Made by a program: the position numbers and the translations under genes
Notes under the pieces: generated by a model
Seen by the model: only the letters and a program-made list of their open reading frames with translations
What the model was told of the DNA's origin: nothing
The model's database searches: none
Shown: piece by piece, positions 19,045 to 27,860 of the stretch
Numbering within the stretch: the stretch's first letter is position 1
Layout: each line of letters begins with the position of its first letter
Assembly (NCBI RefSeq): GCF_014191255.1
Contig: NZ_JACHWH010000001.1
Coordinates: 868,001-932,000, forward strand
DNA from: Amycolatopsis bartoniae
Lineage (GTDB): Bacteria; Actinomycetota; Actinomycetes; Mycobacteriales; Pseudonocardiaceae
Length of the DNA: 64,000 nt
Direction of reading: 5' to 3'

Positions 19045-19446
19045 ATGAGCGACACTGCAACCACGAAGCGGAAGCCGATCGGCAAGGACGTGTCGACCCG
19101 GCGCCGCGTCGCGAAGACGCGCCGTCACTTCCGCCTCCGCAAGAAGATCAGCGGCACCGCGCAGCGGCCGCGGCTGTCGGTGAAGCGGTCCTCCCGCCAC
19201 ATCTACGTCCAGGTGATCGACGACCTGACCGGCCACACGCTGGCCGCGGCGTCCACCATGGAGGCGGACGTGCGCGCCGTGGAGGGCGACAAGAAGGCCA
19301 AGGCCGCCAAGGTCGGCGAGCTGCTGGCCGCCCGTGCGAAGAACGCGGGCATCGCGGGTGTCGTGTTCGACCACGGTGGCAACGGCTACCACGGTCGCAT
19401 CGCGGCGCTGGCCGACGCTGCCCGTGAGGGCGGGTTGGAGTTCTAG
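19045..19446 (+). CDS. rplR: 50S ribosomal protein L18
   Basis: 133 aa from ATG ([14 protein letters not shown]). A GTG two codons upstream overlaps the rplF stop and is the alternative start. [18 protein letters not shown] and the C-terminal [17 protein letters not shown] are typical. Binds 5S rRNA together with L5. Confidence 0.95.
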   Translation: MSDTATTKRKPIGKDVSTRRRVAKTRRHFRLRKKISGTAQRPRLSVKRSSRHIYVQVIDDLTGHTLAAASTMEADVRAVEGDKKAKAAKVGELLAARAKNAGIAGVVFDHGGNGYHGRIAALADAAREGGLEF

Positions 19447-19482
19447 ACCGATGATGATTTTCGACAACGGAAGGAACGCCTG

Positions 19483-20127
19483 ATGCCGGGACGTACGCGG
19501 CAATTCGGCGGCGGACAGGGCGGACCCGGCGGCCAGGGCGGCAACGACCGCGGTGACCGCAGGGACCGCAGGGACCGTCGCGACGGTGGCCGTGGCGGGG
19601 CCGGCCAGGAAAAGACCCCGCACCTCGAAAAGGTCGTGACGATCAACCGCGTCGCCAAGGTCGTCAAGGGTGGTCGGCGCTTCAGCTTCACCGCCCTCGT
19701 GGTCGTGGGTGACGGCGACGGTCAGGTCGGCGTCGGCTACGGCAAGGCCAAGGAGGTGCCCGCGGCGATCGCCAAGGGCGTCGAGGAGGCCAAGAAGAAC
19801 TTCTTCCGCGTGCCTCGGATCGCCGGCACCATCCCGCACCCGATCCAGGGTGAGGACGCCGCCGGTGTGGTCCTGCTCCGTCCCGCCAGCTCCGGTACCG
19901 GTGTCATCGCCGGTGGCCCGGTGCGCGCGGTGCTGGAGTGCGCCGGTGTGCACGACGTGCTGTCGAAGTCGCTCGGCAGCGACAACGCCATCAACATCGT
20001 GCACGCCACCGTCGCGGCCCTGAAGGGCCTGCAGCGTCCGGAGGAGGTGGCGGCCCGCCGTGGCCTGCCGCTCGAGGACGTCGCGCCGGCCCGGATGCTC
20101 CGCCAGCGTGCGGGACAGGGGGTCTGA
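19483..20127 (+). CDS. rpsE: 30S ribosomal protein S5
   Basis: 214 aa. The double-stranded RNA-binding core ([21 protein letters not shown]) and the [15 protein letters not shown] block are intact. The first 45 residues are a Gly/Arg/Asp-rich repeat ([15 protein letters not shown]), an actinobacterial-style disordered extension. S5 affects decoding fidelity and lines the mRNA channel. Confidence 0.97.
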   Translation: MPGRTRQFGGGQGGPGGQGGNDRGDRRDRRDRRDGGRGGAGQEKTPHLEKVVTINRVAKVVKGGRRFSFTALVVVGDGDGQVGVGYGKAKEVPAAIAKGVEEAKKNFFRVPRIAGTIPHPIQGEDAAGVVLLRPASSGTGVIAGGPVRAVLECAGVHDVLSKSLGSDNAINIVHATVAALKGLQRPEEVAARRGLPLEDVAPARMLRQRAGQGV

Positions 20128-20128
20128 C

Positions 20129-20314
20129 GTGGCTCAGCTCAAGGTCACCCAGGTCAAGAGCAAGATCGGCACCAAGCAGAACCACCGGGACTCGCTGCGG
20201 ACCCTGGGTCTGCGCAAGATCCGGCAGTCCGTGGTGCGGGAGGACACTCCTGAGGTGCGTGGCCTGATCCACACGGTCCGGCACCTCGTGACCGTCGAGG
20301 AGGTCCAGTCATGA
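20129..20314 (+). CDS. rpmD: 50S ribosomal protein L30
   Basis: 61 aa, GTG start 1 nt after the rpsE stop. [20 protein letters not shown] and [14 protein letters not shown] are typical. The end overlaps rplO by 4 nt (ATGA), confirming the usual rpsE-rpmD-rplO order. Confidence 0.95.
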   Translation: MAQLKVTQVKSKIGTKQNHRDSLRTLGLRKIRQSVVREDTPEVRGLIHTVRHLVTVEEVQS

Positions 20315-20754
20315 GCGCCATCAAGATCCACCACCTGCGGCCCGCCCCCGGCGCCAAGCGCGACAAGATCCGCGTCGGCCGTGGTGAGGGCTCCAAGGGC
20401 AAGACCGCGGGTCGCGGTACCAAGGGCACCAAGGCCCGGAAGAACGTGCCCGCCGGGTTCGAGGGTGGGCAGATGCCCATCCACATGCGGCTGCCGAAGC
20501 TGCGTGGCTTCAAGAACCGGTTCCGCACGGAGTACCAGCCGGTGAACGTGGGCGACATCGCCCGGGTGTTCACCGACGGCGGCACCGTGTCCAAGGAGGA
20601 CCTGGCCGCCCGCGGCCTCGTCCGCAAGGGCAAGCTGGTGAAGGTGCTGGGCAACGGCGAGGTCAGCGTCAAGCTGGACGTCACCGCCGACGCCTTCTCC
20701 ACCTCCGCCAAGGAGAAGCTCGAAGCCGCCGGTGGCACCGCCACCACGGCCTGA
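20311..20754 (+). CDS. rplO: 50S ribosomal protein L15
   Basis: 147 aa. Gly-rich N-terminal part ([19 protein letters not shown]), which threads into 23S rRNA, and the globular domain with [19 protein letters not shown]. Last ribosomal gene before the terminator that separates this block from secY. Confidence 0.97.
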   Translation: MSAIKIHHLRPAPGAKRDKIRVGRGEGSKGKTAGRGTKGTKARKNVPAGFEGGQMPIHMRLPKLRGFKNRFRTEYQPVNVGDIARVFTDGGTVSKEDLAARGLVRKGKLVKVLGNGEVSVKLDVTADAFSTSAKEKLEAAGGTATTA

Positions 20755-20770
20755 CGCTTTCCCCCAGGAA

Positions 20771-20800
20771 CGGCCCGCCGGATCACCGGCGGGCCGTTTC
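20771..20800 (+). terminator. Intrinsic terminator after rplO
   Basis: A perfect 11-bp stem (CGGCCCGCCGG and its complement) with the 4-nt loop ATCA is followed by TTTCGCTTT. It begins 16 nt after the rplO stop. secY probably needs its own promoter downstream. Confidence 0.85.
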
Positions 20801-20814
20801 GCTTTGTCCGGGCC

Positions 20815-21291
20815 GTGACCTCGGGGTGCGACCATCTGAGGGTGGACGCGGGGGAGGAGCCGGCCCGCCCGCCCGGGTGGGACGGGTGGTGGCTGGCGGG
20901 CGCCCTGCTGTGCGCGCTGGCCTCGGCGGCGACCTTCGCCAGTTCGTTCCTCACGCTGTTCGCCACGCAAGCGCTGTCGGTCACAGGCTGGGAGTCGCGC
21001 CCCGCGTCCGCAGGCGTGGTGCGCAACGGCTACCCGCTCGCGGTCGCGGGCGCGCTGCTGGCGATCGCGGCCCTGTTCGCGGTCATCACGGCGGCACGCC
21101 TGCTCCCCGACGGCGTGGCCCTGCTGACCACCGCCCTGGCCGCCGCGTTCCTGGCGGGAGTGCTGGTCACCATCGGCGCGCAGGCCGCGCACGCGACGCC
21201 TGGCGCGGGCTTCTGGCTGGCCCTGGCGGCGGCGGTGTCGTCCCTCGCCGCGGCGGCACCGGCGGCCCTGCCGCGCCGCTCGCCCTACTAA
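20815..21291 (+). CDS. Small membrane protein, unknown function
   Basis: 158 aa from GTG; a second GTG at 20842 is an equally possible start. Four hydrophobic helices are evident (about 25-48, 73-94, 99-120 and 128-150), with Ala/Leu-rich composition and little between them. It is inserted between the rplO terminator and secY, where many actinobacteria have no gene. No motif is recognised, and its place does not imply a role in translocation. Confidence 0.6.
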   Translation: MTSGCDHLRVDAGEEPARPPGWDGWWLAGALLCALASAATFASSFLTLFATQALSVTGWESRPASAGVVRNGYPLAVAGALLAIAALFAVITAARLLPDGVALLTTALAAAFLAGVLVTIGAQAAHATPGAGFWLALAAAVSSLAAAAPAALPRRSPY

Positions 21292-21475
21292 CGGCGGCTA
21301 AAGGCCACCTGACGTGTAGCCCCACCGGGTGTGGCTGTTAGAGTCGGCAGCACGCTGCGGGACGAGTCTGTCCTGAAGCGCCCCTGGCTTGCCCAGGAAG
21401 TTGTGTCCCGCCGGCACCCGCCGGCCAAGCCGATCGCCGGCGACAACCGTCGGCGACGCCGAGGAGGTCCCCCGC
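21292..21475 (+). other. secY upstream region
   Basis: 184 nt that probably carry the promoter of the secY-adk-map group, because a terminator precedes it. TAGAGT near 21340 could be a -10, but no matching -35 is convincing. GAGGAGG at 21461 is the secY ribosome-binding site. Confidence 0.4.
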
Positions 21476-22783
21476 GTGCTCAGCGCCTTCCGCTCGGCTC
21501 TCGCCACGCCGGACCTGCGCAAGAAGATCCTGTTCACGCTGTTGATCGTGGCCGTCTACCGGATCGGTGCGGTCACTCCGGCGCCAGGGGTCTCCTATCC
21601 CAACGTGCAGACGTGTGGGGCGCAGGCCGACTCATCGGGCATCTACTCGCTGCTGAACCTGTTCAGCGGCGGTGCGCTCCTGCAGCTCTCGATCTTCTCG
21701 ACCGGCATCATGCCGTACATCACGGCGAGCATCATCGTCCAGCTGCTCACGGTGGTGATCCCGCGCTTCGAGGAGCTGAAGAAGGAAGGCCAGTCCGGCC
21801 AGAACAAGCTGACGCAGTACACCCGGTACCTGACGATCGCGCTGGCGATCCTGCAGGCCACCGGCGTGGTGGCGCTCGCCGACCGCGGTCAGCTGTTCCC
21901 GAACTGCACCGAGTCGATCATCCCGGACAACAGCATCTGGTCGCTGGCGATCATCGTCATCACCATGACCGCGGGCACCGCCGTGATGATGTGGCTCGGC
22001 GAGCTCATCACCGAGCGCGGCGTCGGCAACGGCATGTCCGTCCTGATCTTCCTGAACATCGCGGCCCGCATCCCGGCCGAGGGCATGAACATCCTGAACA
22101 GCCAGGGCGGCCTCGTGTTCGCGTTGGTGTGCGTGTTCGGTCTGCTCATCATCGCGAGCGTCATCTTCGTCGAGCAGGGCCAGCGGCGGATCCCCGTGCA
22201 GTACGCCAAGCGCATGATCGGGCGGCGGATGTACGGCGGCACCTCCACGTACCTGCCCATCAAGGTGAACCAGGCCGGTGTCATCCCGGTCATCTTCGCG
22301 TCGTCGCTGCTGTACCTGCCCGACCTGATCAGCAGGCTCATCGGCAACCCCACCAGCTCGTCGGGCTGGCAGGTGTTCCTGCAGAACTACGTGGTCAACC
22401 AGGGCAGCTGGGTGCACATCCTGCTGTACTTCGCCCTGATCATCTTCTTCACGTACTTCTACATCACGATCACGTTCAACGTGGACGAGCGCGCGGAGGA
22501 GATGAAGAAGTTCGGCGGCTTCATCCCGGGCATCCGCCCGGGCAGGCCGACCGCCGAGTACCTGAGCTTCGTGCTGGGCCGGATCACCCTTCCCGGGTCG
22601 ATCTACCTCGGCATCATCGCGATCCTGCCGAACTTCTTCCTGTCGATGACCCAGCAGGGGAACAACCAGAGCTTCCCGTTCGGGGGGACGGCTGTGCTGA
22701 TCATGGTCGGTGTCGGGCTCGACACCGTCAAGCAGATCGAAAGCCAGCTGATGCAGCGTAACTACGAAGGGTTCTTGCGATGA
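21476..22783 (+). CDS. secY: Protein translocase subunit SecY
   Basis: 435 aa, GTG start with GAGGAGG eight bases upstream. Ten membrane helices form the Sec channel. Recognisable: the cytoplasmic N-terminus, the plug region after helix 1, VNQAGVIPVIFASSLLYLP, and the cytosolic loop KFGGFIPGIRPGRPTAEYL that docks SecA and ribosomes. Overlaps adk by 4 nt (ATGA), so channel and kinase are co-expressed. Confidence 0.97.
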   Translation: MLSAFRSALATPDLRKKILFTLLIVAVYRIGAVTPAPGVSYPNVQTCGAQADSSGIYSLLNLFSGGALLQLSIFSTGIMPYITASIIVQLLTVVIPRFEELKKEGQSGQNKLTQYTRYLTIALAILQATGVVALADRGQLFPNCTESIIPDNSIWSLAIIVITMTAGTAVMMWLGELITERGVGNGMSVLIFLNIAARIPAEGMNILNSQGGLVFALVCVFGLLIIASVIFVEQGQRRIPVQYAKRMIGRRMYGGTSTYLPIKVNQAGVIPVIFASSLLYLPDLISRLIGNPTSSSGWQVFLQNYVVNQGSWVHILLYFALIIFFTYFYITITFNVDERAEEMKKFGGFIPGIRPGRPTAEYLSFVLGRITLPGSIYLGIIAILPNFFLSMTQQGNNQSFPFGGTAVLIMVGVGLDTVKQIESQLMQRNYEGFLR

Positions 22784-23334
22784 CGCGCCTGGTTCTTGTC
22801 GGTCCGCCCGGAGCAGGTAAGGGTACCCAGGCCACAGCGCTCTCGCAGAAGCTCGACGTGCCGCACATCTCCACCGGTGACCTGTTCCGCGCCCACGTCG
22901 CCGAGCGCACCCCGCTCGGCGAGGAGGCCAAGCGCTACCTGGACTCCGGCGAGCTCGTGCCCGACACGGTGACCAACGAGATGGTGCGCGAGCGCCTCGC
23001 GGAGGACGACACCAAGGGCGGTTTCCTGCTCGACGGGTTCCCGCGCAACACCAAGCAGGCCGAGGTGCTGGGCCAGCTGCTCGCGGAGTCGGGCCAGGGG
23101 CTCGACGCCGTCATCCAGCTCGAGGTGCCCGAGGACGTCGTCGTGGCCCGGCTGCTGTCGCGCGGCCGCACGGACGACACCGAGGAGGTCATCCGGCGCC
23201 GCCAGCAGGTGTACCTGTCGGAGACGGCCCCGCTGCTGGACTACTACTCGGACATCCTGGTCAAGGTCGACGGCGTCGGCGAGGTCGACGAGGTGTCCGA
23301 CCGCGTGCTCGCCGCGCTGCGCGGCCGGCAGTGA
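22780..23334 (+). CDS. adk: Adenylate kinase
   Basis: 184 aa. The P-loop GPPGAGKGTQ, the AMP-binding ISTGDLFR, and GFPRNTKQ are present. It converts ATP and AMP into two ADP. The short form lacks the zinc or long LID insert, as in other actinobacteria (about 181 aa in mycobacteria). Confidence 0.97.
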   Translation: MTRLVLVGPPGAGKGTQATALSQKLDVPHISTGDLFRAHVAERTPLGEEAKRYLDSGELVPDTVTNEMVRERLAEDDTKGGFLLDGFPRNTKQAEVLGQLLAESGQGLDAVIQLEVPEDVVVARLLSRGRTDDTEEVIRRRQQVYLSETAPLLDYYSDILVKVDGVGEVDEVSDRVLAALRGRQ

Positions 23335-23353
23335 CCCGGGAAGCGGTCGGATC

Positions 23354-24154
23354 TTGAGGCTGTTGCGACGGCGGAACTCTATCGAGCTGAAGAGCCCCGG
23401 TGAGCTGCAGGCGATGCGCGCCGCGGGGCTCGTGGTGCGGCGCACCCTGGGCAGGCTGGCCGAGGCCGCCAAGCCCGGGGTGAGCACGCTGGAGCTCGAC
23501 GAGCTGGCCGAGCAGACCATCCGGGACGCCGGCGCGGTGCCCTCGTTCAAGGGCTACCACGGCTTCCCGGGGTCGATCTGCACGTCGGTGAACGAGCAGA
23601 TCGTCCACGGCATCCCGTCGGCGCAGACGGTGCTCGCGGACGGCGACCTGATCTCGATCGACTGCGGCGCGATCCTCGACGGCTGGCACGGCGACTCCGC
23701 CGTCACGCTCGCGATCGGTGAGGTCGGCGCCCTCGACAAGGCGCTGTCCGCGGCCACCGAGGCCGCGATGTGGGCCGGTATCGAAGCGGCCGTGCCGGGC
23801 GCCCGGCTCACGGACATCTCGTTCGCCGTGCAGACCGCTGCCGACGCAGCCTCCGCCGCCGACGGAACCGAGTACGGCCAGATCGTCGAGTACGGCGGGC
23901 ACGGCATCGGCCGCGAGATGCACATGGACCCGTTCCTGCCGAACGTCGGCAAGCCGGGCAAGGGCCCGCGGCTGGAGGTCGGCATGGCGCTGGCCATCGA
24001 GCCGATGCTCACCGGCGGGACCAACGAGACGGTCGAGCTGGAGGACGGCTGGACGGTCGTCACCGCCGACGGTTCTCGCGCCGCCCACTGGGAGCACACG
24101 GTGGCCATCACGGCCGACGGCCCCTGGGTTCTCACCGCCCCCGAAGAGGGCTGA
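23354..24154 (+). CDS. map: Type I methionine aminopeptidase
   Basis: 266 aa from a TTG start; a second TTG at 23363 is possible. It removes initiator Met from nascent proteins. The pita-bread fold is visible: substrate His in YHGFPGSIC, metal ligands in SIDCGAILDGWHGDSA, the ligand His in GGHGIGREMHMDP, and Glu in AIEPMLTGG and WEHTVAIT. 19 nt after adk. Confidence 0.95.
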   Translation: MRLLRRRNSIELKSPGELQAMRAAGLVVRRTLGRLAEAAKPGVSTLELDELAEQTIRDAGAVPSFKGYHGFPGSICTSVNEQIVHGIPSAQTVLADGDLISIDCGAILDGWHGDSAVTLAIGEVGALDKALSAATEAAMWAGIEAAVPGARLTDISFAVQTAADAASAADGTEYGQIVEYGGHGIGREMHMDPFLPNVGKPGKGPRLEVGMALAIEPMLTGGTNETVELEDGWTVVTADGSRAAHWEHTVAITADGPWVLTAPEEG

Positions 24155-24408
24155 CACCGGCTGGAGCCCCGCGGCTCGCCGTTCCCGCACGAGTGAAGTG
24201 GCCGCCTGGTGGCGAGACGCTTAACACACCTCCCCCCGCCTCGCCGGGTGCGACACGGAGTGCGTACACTGTCTAGTCGGCGTACTCATCACGCCGGGTC
24301 CAGCGTGCTCGTGAAACTTTTTGCGGCTTTGGAGTCGGGGTGGCGTGTGTGCCGGCACCACCAAGGCAGGCATTCGGTGCTCAACCAATATCACGAAACG
24401 CGGAGGAC
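24155..24408 (+). other. Intergenic region map to infA
   Basis: 254 nt. Probably contains the infA promoter; TACACT at 24265 is a possible -10 without a good -35. CGGAGG at 24401 is a close ribosome-binding site for infA. No gene or strong hairpin seen. Confidence 0.4.
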
Positions 24409-24630
24409 ATGGCTAAGAAAGACGGGGCCATCGAGGTCGAGGGTCGCGTGGTCGAGCCACTCCCCAACGCGATGTTTCGAGTCGAGTTGGAGAACGGCCA
24501 CAAGGTCCTGGCGCACATCAGCGGCAAGATGCGGCAGCACTACATCCGCATCCTGCCGGAGGACCGGGTCGTCGTGGAGCTTTCGCCCTACGACTTGTCC
24601 CGTGGTCGCATCGTCTACCGCTACAAGTGA
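24409..24630 (+). CDS. infA: Translation initiation factor IF-1
   Basis: 73 aa, the standard length. OB fold with [20 protein letters not shown] and [19 protein letters not shown]. Binds the 30S A site during initiation. The ATG follows GGAGG; longer in-frame starts would extend it unnaturally. It leads the infA-rpmJ-rpsM group. Confidence 0.97.
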   Translation: MAKKDGAIEVEGRVVEPLPNAMFRVELENGHKVLAHISGKMRQHYIRILPEDRVVVELSPYDLSRGRIVYRYK

Positions 24631-24663
24631 TGACGGTGAGCAACGCATAAGGAAGCAGGAGAC

Positions 24664-24777
24664 GTGAAGGTTCAGCCGAGCGTCAAGAAGATCTGCGACA
24701 AGTGCAAGGTGATCCGCCGCCACGGCCGGATCATGGTGATCTGCGAGAACCTGCGGCACAAGCAGCGTCAGGGCTGA
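24664..24777 (+). CDS. rpmJ: 50S ribosomal protein L36, zinc-binding type
   Basis: 37 aa, GTG start. Cys11, Cys14, Cys27 and His32 form the zinc ribbon (CDKC, then CENLRH). Smallest 50S protein, in its usual place between infA and rpsM. Confidence 0.95.
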   Translation: MKVQPSVKKICDKCKVIRRHGRIMVICENLRHKQRQG

Positions 24778-24982
24778 TCGCGCACTCCGCGGAGCGGATT
24801 GACAGCGAGTAGAGACCTCCCCGTACCTGCCGGTCGCGACAGCGGCACGGCACACCCCCGGACTCCAGGCCGGGGCCGGGACACCACCCGCGCAAGCGGG
24901 TGGCACGACAGCGAGTCGGTCCCGGAACCGGACGGGGAGCACACCTGGAGCGACGAACACCACTGAAGGAGCATCAGCCGAC
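24778..24982 (+). promoter_or_regulatory. rpsM leader with two hairpins
   Basis: 205 nt between rpmJ and rpsM. CCCCGG/CCGGGG (24856 and 24870) form a 6-bp stem. CCACCCGC/GCGGGTGG (24884 and 24896) form an 8-bp stem closed by GCAA, a GNRA tetraloop. TTGACA near 24801 could be a -35 of an internal promoter. Structured leaders like this can be targets of ribosomal-protein autoregulation; no protein-binding site is proven. Confidence 0.45.
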
Positions 24983-25363
24983 ATGGCACGACTCGCCGGC
25001 GTAGACCTCCCCCGCGAGAAGCGGTTGGAGATCGCGCTGACCTACATCTACGGCATCGGCCGTACCCGCTCGAAGGAGCTCGTCGCGGCGGCGGACCTGA
25101 ACCCGGACACCCGGGTGCGGGACCTGACCGACGACGACCTGGTCAAGCTCCGTGACTACATCGAAGAGCACTACAAGGTCGAGGGTGACCTCCGCCGCGA
25201 GGTGAACGCCGACATCCGGCGCAAGATCGAGATCGGCACCTACCAGGGGCTGCGGTGGCGCCGCGGGCTGCCGGTGCGCGGCCAGCGCACCAAGACCAAC
25301 GCCCGCACCCGCAAGGGCCCGAAGAAGACGGTCGCCGGCAAGAAGAAGGCTGGCAAGAAGTGA
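24983..25363 (+). CDS. rpsM: 30S ribosomal protein S13
   Basis: 126 aa. [40 protein letters not shown] and the Lys-rich tail [13 protein letters not shown] are typical. Contacts S19 and 50S bridges B1a/b. The stop overlaps the following small gene by 4 nt (GTGA). Confidence 0.97.
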   Translation: MARLAGVDLPREKRLEIALTYIYGIGRTRSKELVAAADLNPDTRVRDLTDDDLVKLRDYIEEHYKVEGDLRREVNADIRRKIEIGTYQGLRWRRGLPVRGQRTKTNARTRKGPKKTVAGKKKAGKK

Positions 25364-25569
25364 GCGTCCAGGGCAAGAAGGTCGTGCGGATGGGCGGTCA
25401 GCGTGCCGTCCGCAACTCGTGCGTATCGCCGAAGGCTCTCTACGCCCGCCCGATGGCCCTGCGCAACCTGTACACCGACGCCGGTTCCGTGATCCGGCGC
25501 GGTCAGCAGGAGGCCCGCATGGCCGCTGCCGCTGCTGCTGCCGCCGAGCAGCCCGAGAACTCGCGCTAA
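25360..25569 (+). CDS. Unrecognised 69-aa basic protein between rpsM and rpsK
   Basis: 69 aa, GTG start inside GTGA at the rpsM stop, and an AGGAGA ribosome-binding site for rpsK follows its own stop. Codon usage is as GC3-rich as that of its ribosomal neighbours, so it looks genuinely translated. The N-terminal half is basic ([17 protein letters not shown]) with a single Cys. The middle [20 protein letters not shown] is helical, and residues 54-62 are nearly all Ala. I recognise no family. rpsM and rpsK are normally adjacent in this operon, so this is an insertion. It might bind ribosome or RNA, but that is speculation from charge and location. Confidence 0.7.
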   Translation: MSVQGKKVVRMGGQRAVRNSCVSPKALYARPMALRNLYTDAGSVIRRGQQEARMAAAAAAAAEQPENSR

Positions 25570-25587
25570 GAGGAGAAACACCCCCAC

Positions 25588-25992
25588 ATGCCACCCAAGT
25601 CTCGTACCGCCGGGGCCAAGAAGGTCCGGCGGAAGGAAAAGAAGAACGTCGCGCACGGCCACGCGCACATCAAGAGCACGTTCAACAACACCATCGTGTC
25701 GATCACCGACCCGACCGGTGCCGTGATCTCGTGGGCGTCGTCCGGGCACGTCGGGTTCAAGGGCTCGCGCAAGAGCACCCCGTTCGCCGCCCAGATGGCC
25801 GCCGAGAACGCCGCCCGCAAGGCCGCCGAGCACGGCATGAAGAAGGTCGACGTGTTCGTCAAGGGCCCGGGTTCCGGCCGTGAGACGGCGATCCGTTCGC
25901 TGCAGGCCGCCGGTCTCGAGGTCGGCACCATCCAGGACGTGACCCCGCAGCCCCACAACGGCTGCCGCCCGCCCAAGCGGCGCCGGGTCTGA
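25588..25992 (+). CDS. rpsK: 30S ribosomal protein S11
   Basis: 134 aa. [20 protein letters not shown] and the C-terminal [16 protein letters not shown] are canonical. Platform protein near the E site and the Shine-Dalgarno helix. 18 nt after the small unrecognised gene. Confidence 0.97.
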   Translation: MPPKSRTAGAKKVRRKEKKNVAHGHAHIKSTFNNTIVSITDPTGAVISWASSGHVGFKGSRKSTPFAAQMAAENAARKAAEHGMKKVDVFVKGPGSGRETAIRSLQAAGLEVGTIQDVTPQPHNGCRPPKRRRV

Positions 25993-26015
25993 GGAACGGG
26001 GAGGAGTAACAACAC

Positions 26016-26621
26016 ATGGCTCGCTACACCGGCCCCGCGACTCGTATCTCGCGGCGTCTCAAGGTCGACCTCATCGGCGGCGACCAGGCTTTCGAGCGTC
26101 GCCCGTACCCGCCCGGCCAGCACGGCCGCGGCCGGGTCAAGGAGTCCGAGTACCTCCTGCAGCTGCAGGAGAAGCAGAAGGCTCGCCACACCTACGGCAT
26201 CCTCGAGCGGCAGTTCAGCCGCTACTACAAGGAGGCCGCGCGCCGTCAGGGCAAGACCGGTGAGAACCTGCTGCAGATCCTGGAGTCCCGTCTGGACAAC
26301 GTGATCTACCGCGCCGGCATCGCCCGCACCCGCCGCCAGGCCCGGCAGCTGGTCGCCCACGGCCACTTCCTGGTCAACGGCGTCAAGGTGAACATCCCCA
26401 GCTACCAGGTCGAGAAGTGGGACATCATCGACGTGCGGCCCAAGTCGCTCCAGATGCTGCCCTTCGTCGCCGCCAAGGAGTCCTTCGGCGACCGCCCGAT
26501 CCCGGCCTGGCTGCAGGTCGTGCAGTCGAACCTCCGCGTCCTGGTGCACCAGCTCCCCGAGCGGGCCCAGATCGAGGTTCCGGTGCAGGAACAGCTGATC
26601 GTCGAGTTCTACTCGAAGTGA
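26016..26621 (+). CDS. rpsD: 30S ribosomal protein S4
   Basis: 201 aa. It lacks the N-terminal four-Cys zinc site (no cysteine at all), the zinc-independent S4 form found in actinobacteria. The S4 RNA-binding domain [20 protein letters not shown] is intact. Primary 16S binder and fidelity (ram) protein. A strong hairpin follows before rpoA. Confidence 0.97.
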   Translation: MARYTGPATRISRRLKVDLIGGDQAFERRPYPPGQHGRGRVKESEYLLQLQEKQKARHTYGILERQFSRYYKEAARRQGKTGENLLQILESRLDNVIYRAGIARTRRQARQLVAHGHFLVNGVKVNIPSYQVEKWDIIDVRPKSLQMLPFVAAKESFGDRPIPAWLQVVQSNLRVLVHQLPERAQIEVPVQEQLIVEFYSK

Positions 26622-26627
26622 TCGACC

Positions 26628-26655
26628 GCGGAGGCGTGCACCCGCACGCCTCCGC
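26628..26655 (+). terminator. Hairpin between rpsD and rpoA (attenuator or partial terminator)
   Basis: A perfect 12-bp stem (GCGGAGGCGTGC and its complement) with the loop ACCC begins 7 nt after rpsD and is followed by TTCGCC. Its position inside the alpha operon suggests partial termination or RNA processing that sets the ratio of ribosomal protein to RNA polymerase alpha. Confidence 0.6.
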
Positions 26656-26712
26656 TTCGCCATCCCTTTCGGCGTCATATGGCGGGCGCCGGCAGGAAAG
26701 GAAAGAACGAAA

Positions 26713-27780
26713 GTGCTGATTTCACAGCGACCGGCCCTCGGCGAGGAGCCGATCAACGAGACCCGGTCCCGGTTCACCATCGAACCGCTGGAGCCGGGCT
26801 TCGGTTACACCCTCGGCAACTCGCTGCGGCGCACGCTGCTGTCGTCCATCCCGGGCGCGGCGGTCACGAGCATCCGCATCGACGGGGTGCTGCACGAGTT
26901 CACCACCGTCCCGGGGGTGAAGGAAGACGTCACCGACATCATCCTGAACCTCAAGGAGCTGGTCGTCTCGTCCGAGGAGGACGAGCCGGTCACCATGTAC
27001 CTGCGCAAGCAGGGCCCGGGCGAGGTCACCGCGGCGGACATCGTGCCGCCGGCGGGGGTCACCGTGCACAACCCCGATCTGCACATCGCCTCGCTGAACG
27101 GCAAGGGCAAGCTGGAGATCGAGCTGGTCGTCGAGCGCGGCCGCGGCTACGTGCCCGCCCTGCAGAACAAGCAGGCCGGCGCGGAGATCGGCCGGATCCC
27201 GGTCGACTCGATCTACTCGCCGGTGCTCAAGGTGACCTACAAGGTCGAGGCCACCCGTGTCGAGCAGCGCACCGACTTCGACAAGCTGATCCTGGACGTG
27301 GAGACCAAGCCGTCGATCACGCCCCGGGACGCGGTCGCGTCGGCCGGCAAGACGCTGGTGGAGCTGTTCGGTCTCGCCCGCGAGCTGAACGTCGACGCGG
27401 AGGGCATCGAGATCGGCCCGTCGCCGCAGGAGGCGGACACCATCGCCGCCTACGCGATGCCGATCGAGGACCTGGACCTCACCGTCCGGTCGTACAACTG
27501 CCTCAAGCGCGAGGGCATCCACACGGTGGGCGAGCTGGTCTCGCGCAGCGAGGCGGACCTGCTGGACATCCGCAACTTCGGTGCCAAGTCGATCGACGAG
27601 GTCAAGCTGAAGCTGGTCGGTCTGGGCCTGTCGCTCAAGGACAGCCCGCCCGGGTTCGACCCGACGGCCGCCGCCGCCAGCTACGACGGTGAGGGCTGGT
27701 CCTCGCCGGAGAGTGTCGACGGCATTTCGGACGCTGGCCACGACGACGGCCAGGACTACGCAGAGACGGAGCAGCTGTAG
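26713..27780 (+). CDS. rpoA: DNA-directed RNA polymerase subunit alpha
   Basis: 355 aa, GTG start. The N-terminal assembly domain ([20 protein letters not shown]) and the C-terminal domain that contacts UP elements and activators ([33 protein letters not shown]) are complete, plus an acidic tail. It carries a strong hairpin on each flank. Confidence 0.97.
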   Translation: MLISQRPALGEEPINETRSRFTIEPLEPGFGYTLGNSLRRTLLSSIPGAAVTSIRIDGVLHEFTTVPGVKEDVTDIILNLKELVVSSEEDEPVTMYLRKQGPGEVTAADIVPPAGVTVHNPDLHIASLNGKGKLEIELVVERGRGYVPALQNKQAGAEIGRIPVDSIYSPVLKVTYKVEATRVEQRTDFDKLILDVETKPSITPRDAVASAGKTLVELFGLARELNVDAEGIEIGPSPQEADTIAAYAMPIEDLDLTVRSYNCLKREGIHTVGELVSRSEADLLDIRNFGAKSIDEVKLKLVGLGLSLKDSPPGFDPTAAAASYDGEGWSSPESVDGISDAGHDDGQDYAETEQL

Positions 27781-27789
27781 GCCGTTGAC

Positions 27790-27825
27790 CGCCCGTCCAC
27801 AGTGGAGGTCCATTGTGGACGGGCG
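27790..27825 (+). terminator. Strong hairpin between rpoA and rplQ
   Basis: A 16-bp stem with one G-T wobble and the loop AGGT (27790-27805 with 27810-27825). There is no U-tract. Both arms contain CCGTCCACA or its complement, which also fits the actinobacterial DnaA-box pattern. Likely an attenuator, RNA-stability or processing element, because rplQ still follows 35 nt on. Confidence 0.6.
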
Positions 27826-27860
27826 CGGCCGTCAGCCGCAAAGCTGAACGAGGAGAAGCA

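Noticed and set aside
20815-21291. SecE- or SecG-like subunit next to secY
   Set aside because: Four helices and no SecE/SecG signature; kept as an unknown membrane protein.
26679-27692. 337-codon frame overlapping rpoA
   Set aside because: Out of frame with rpoA, which is complete and unmistakable.
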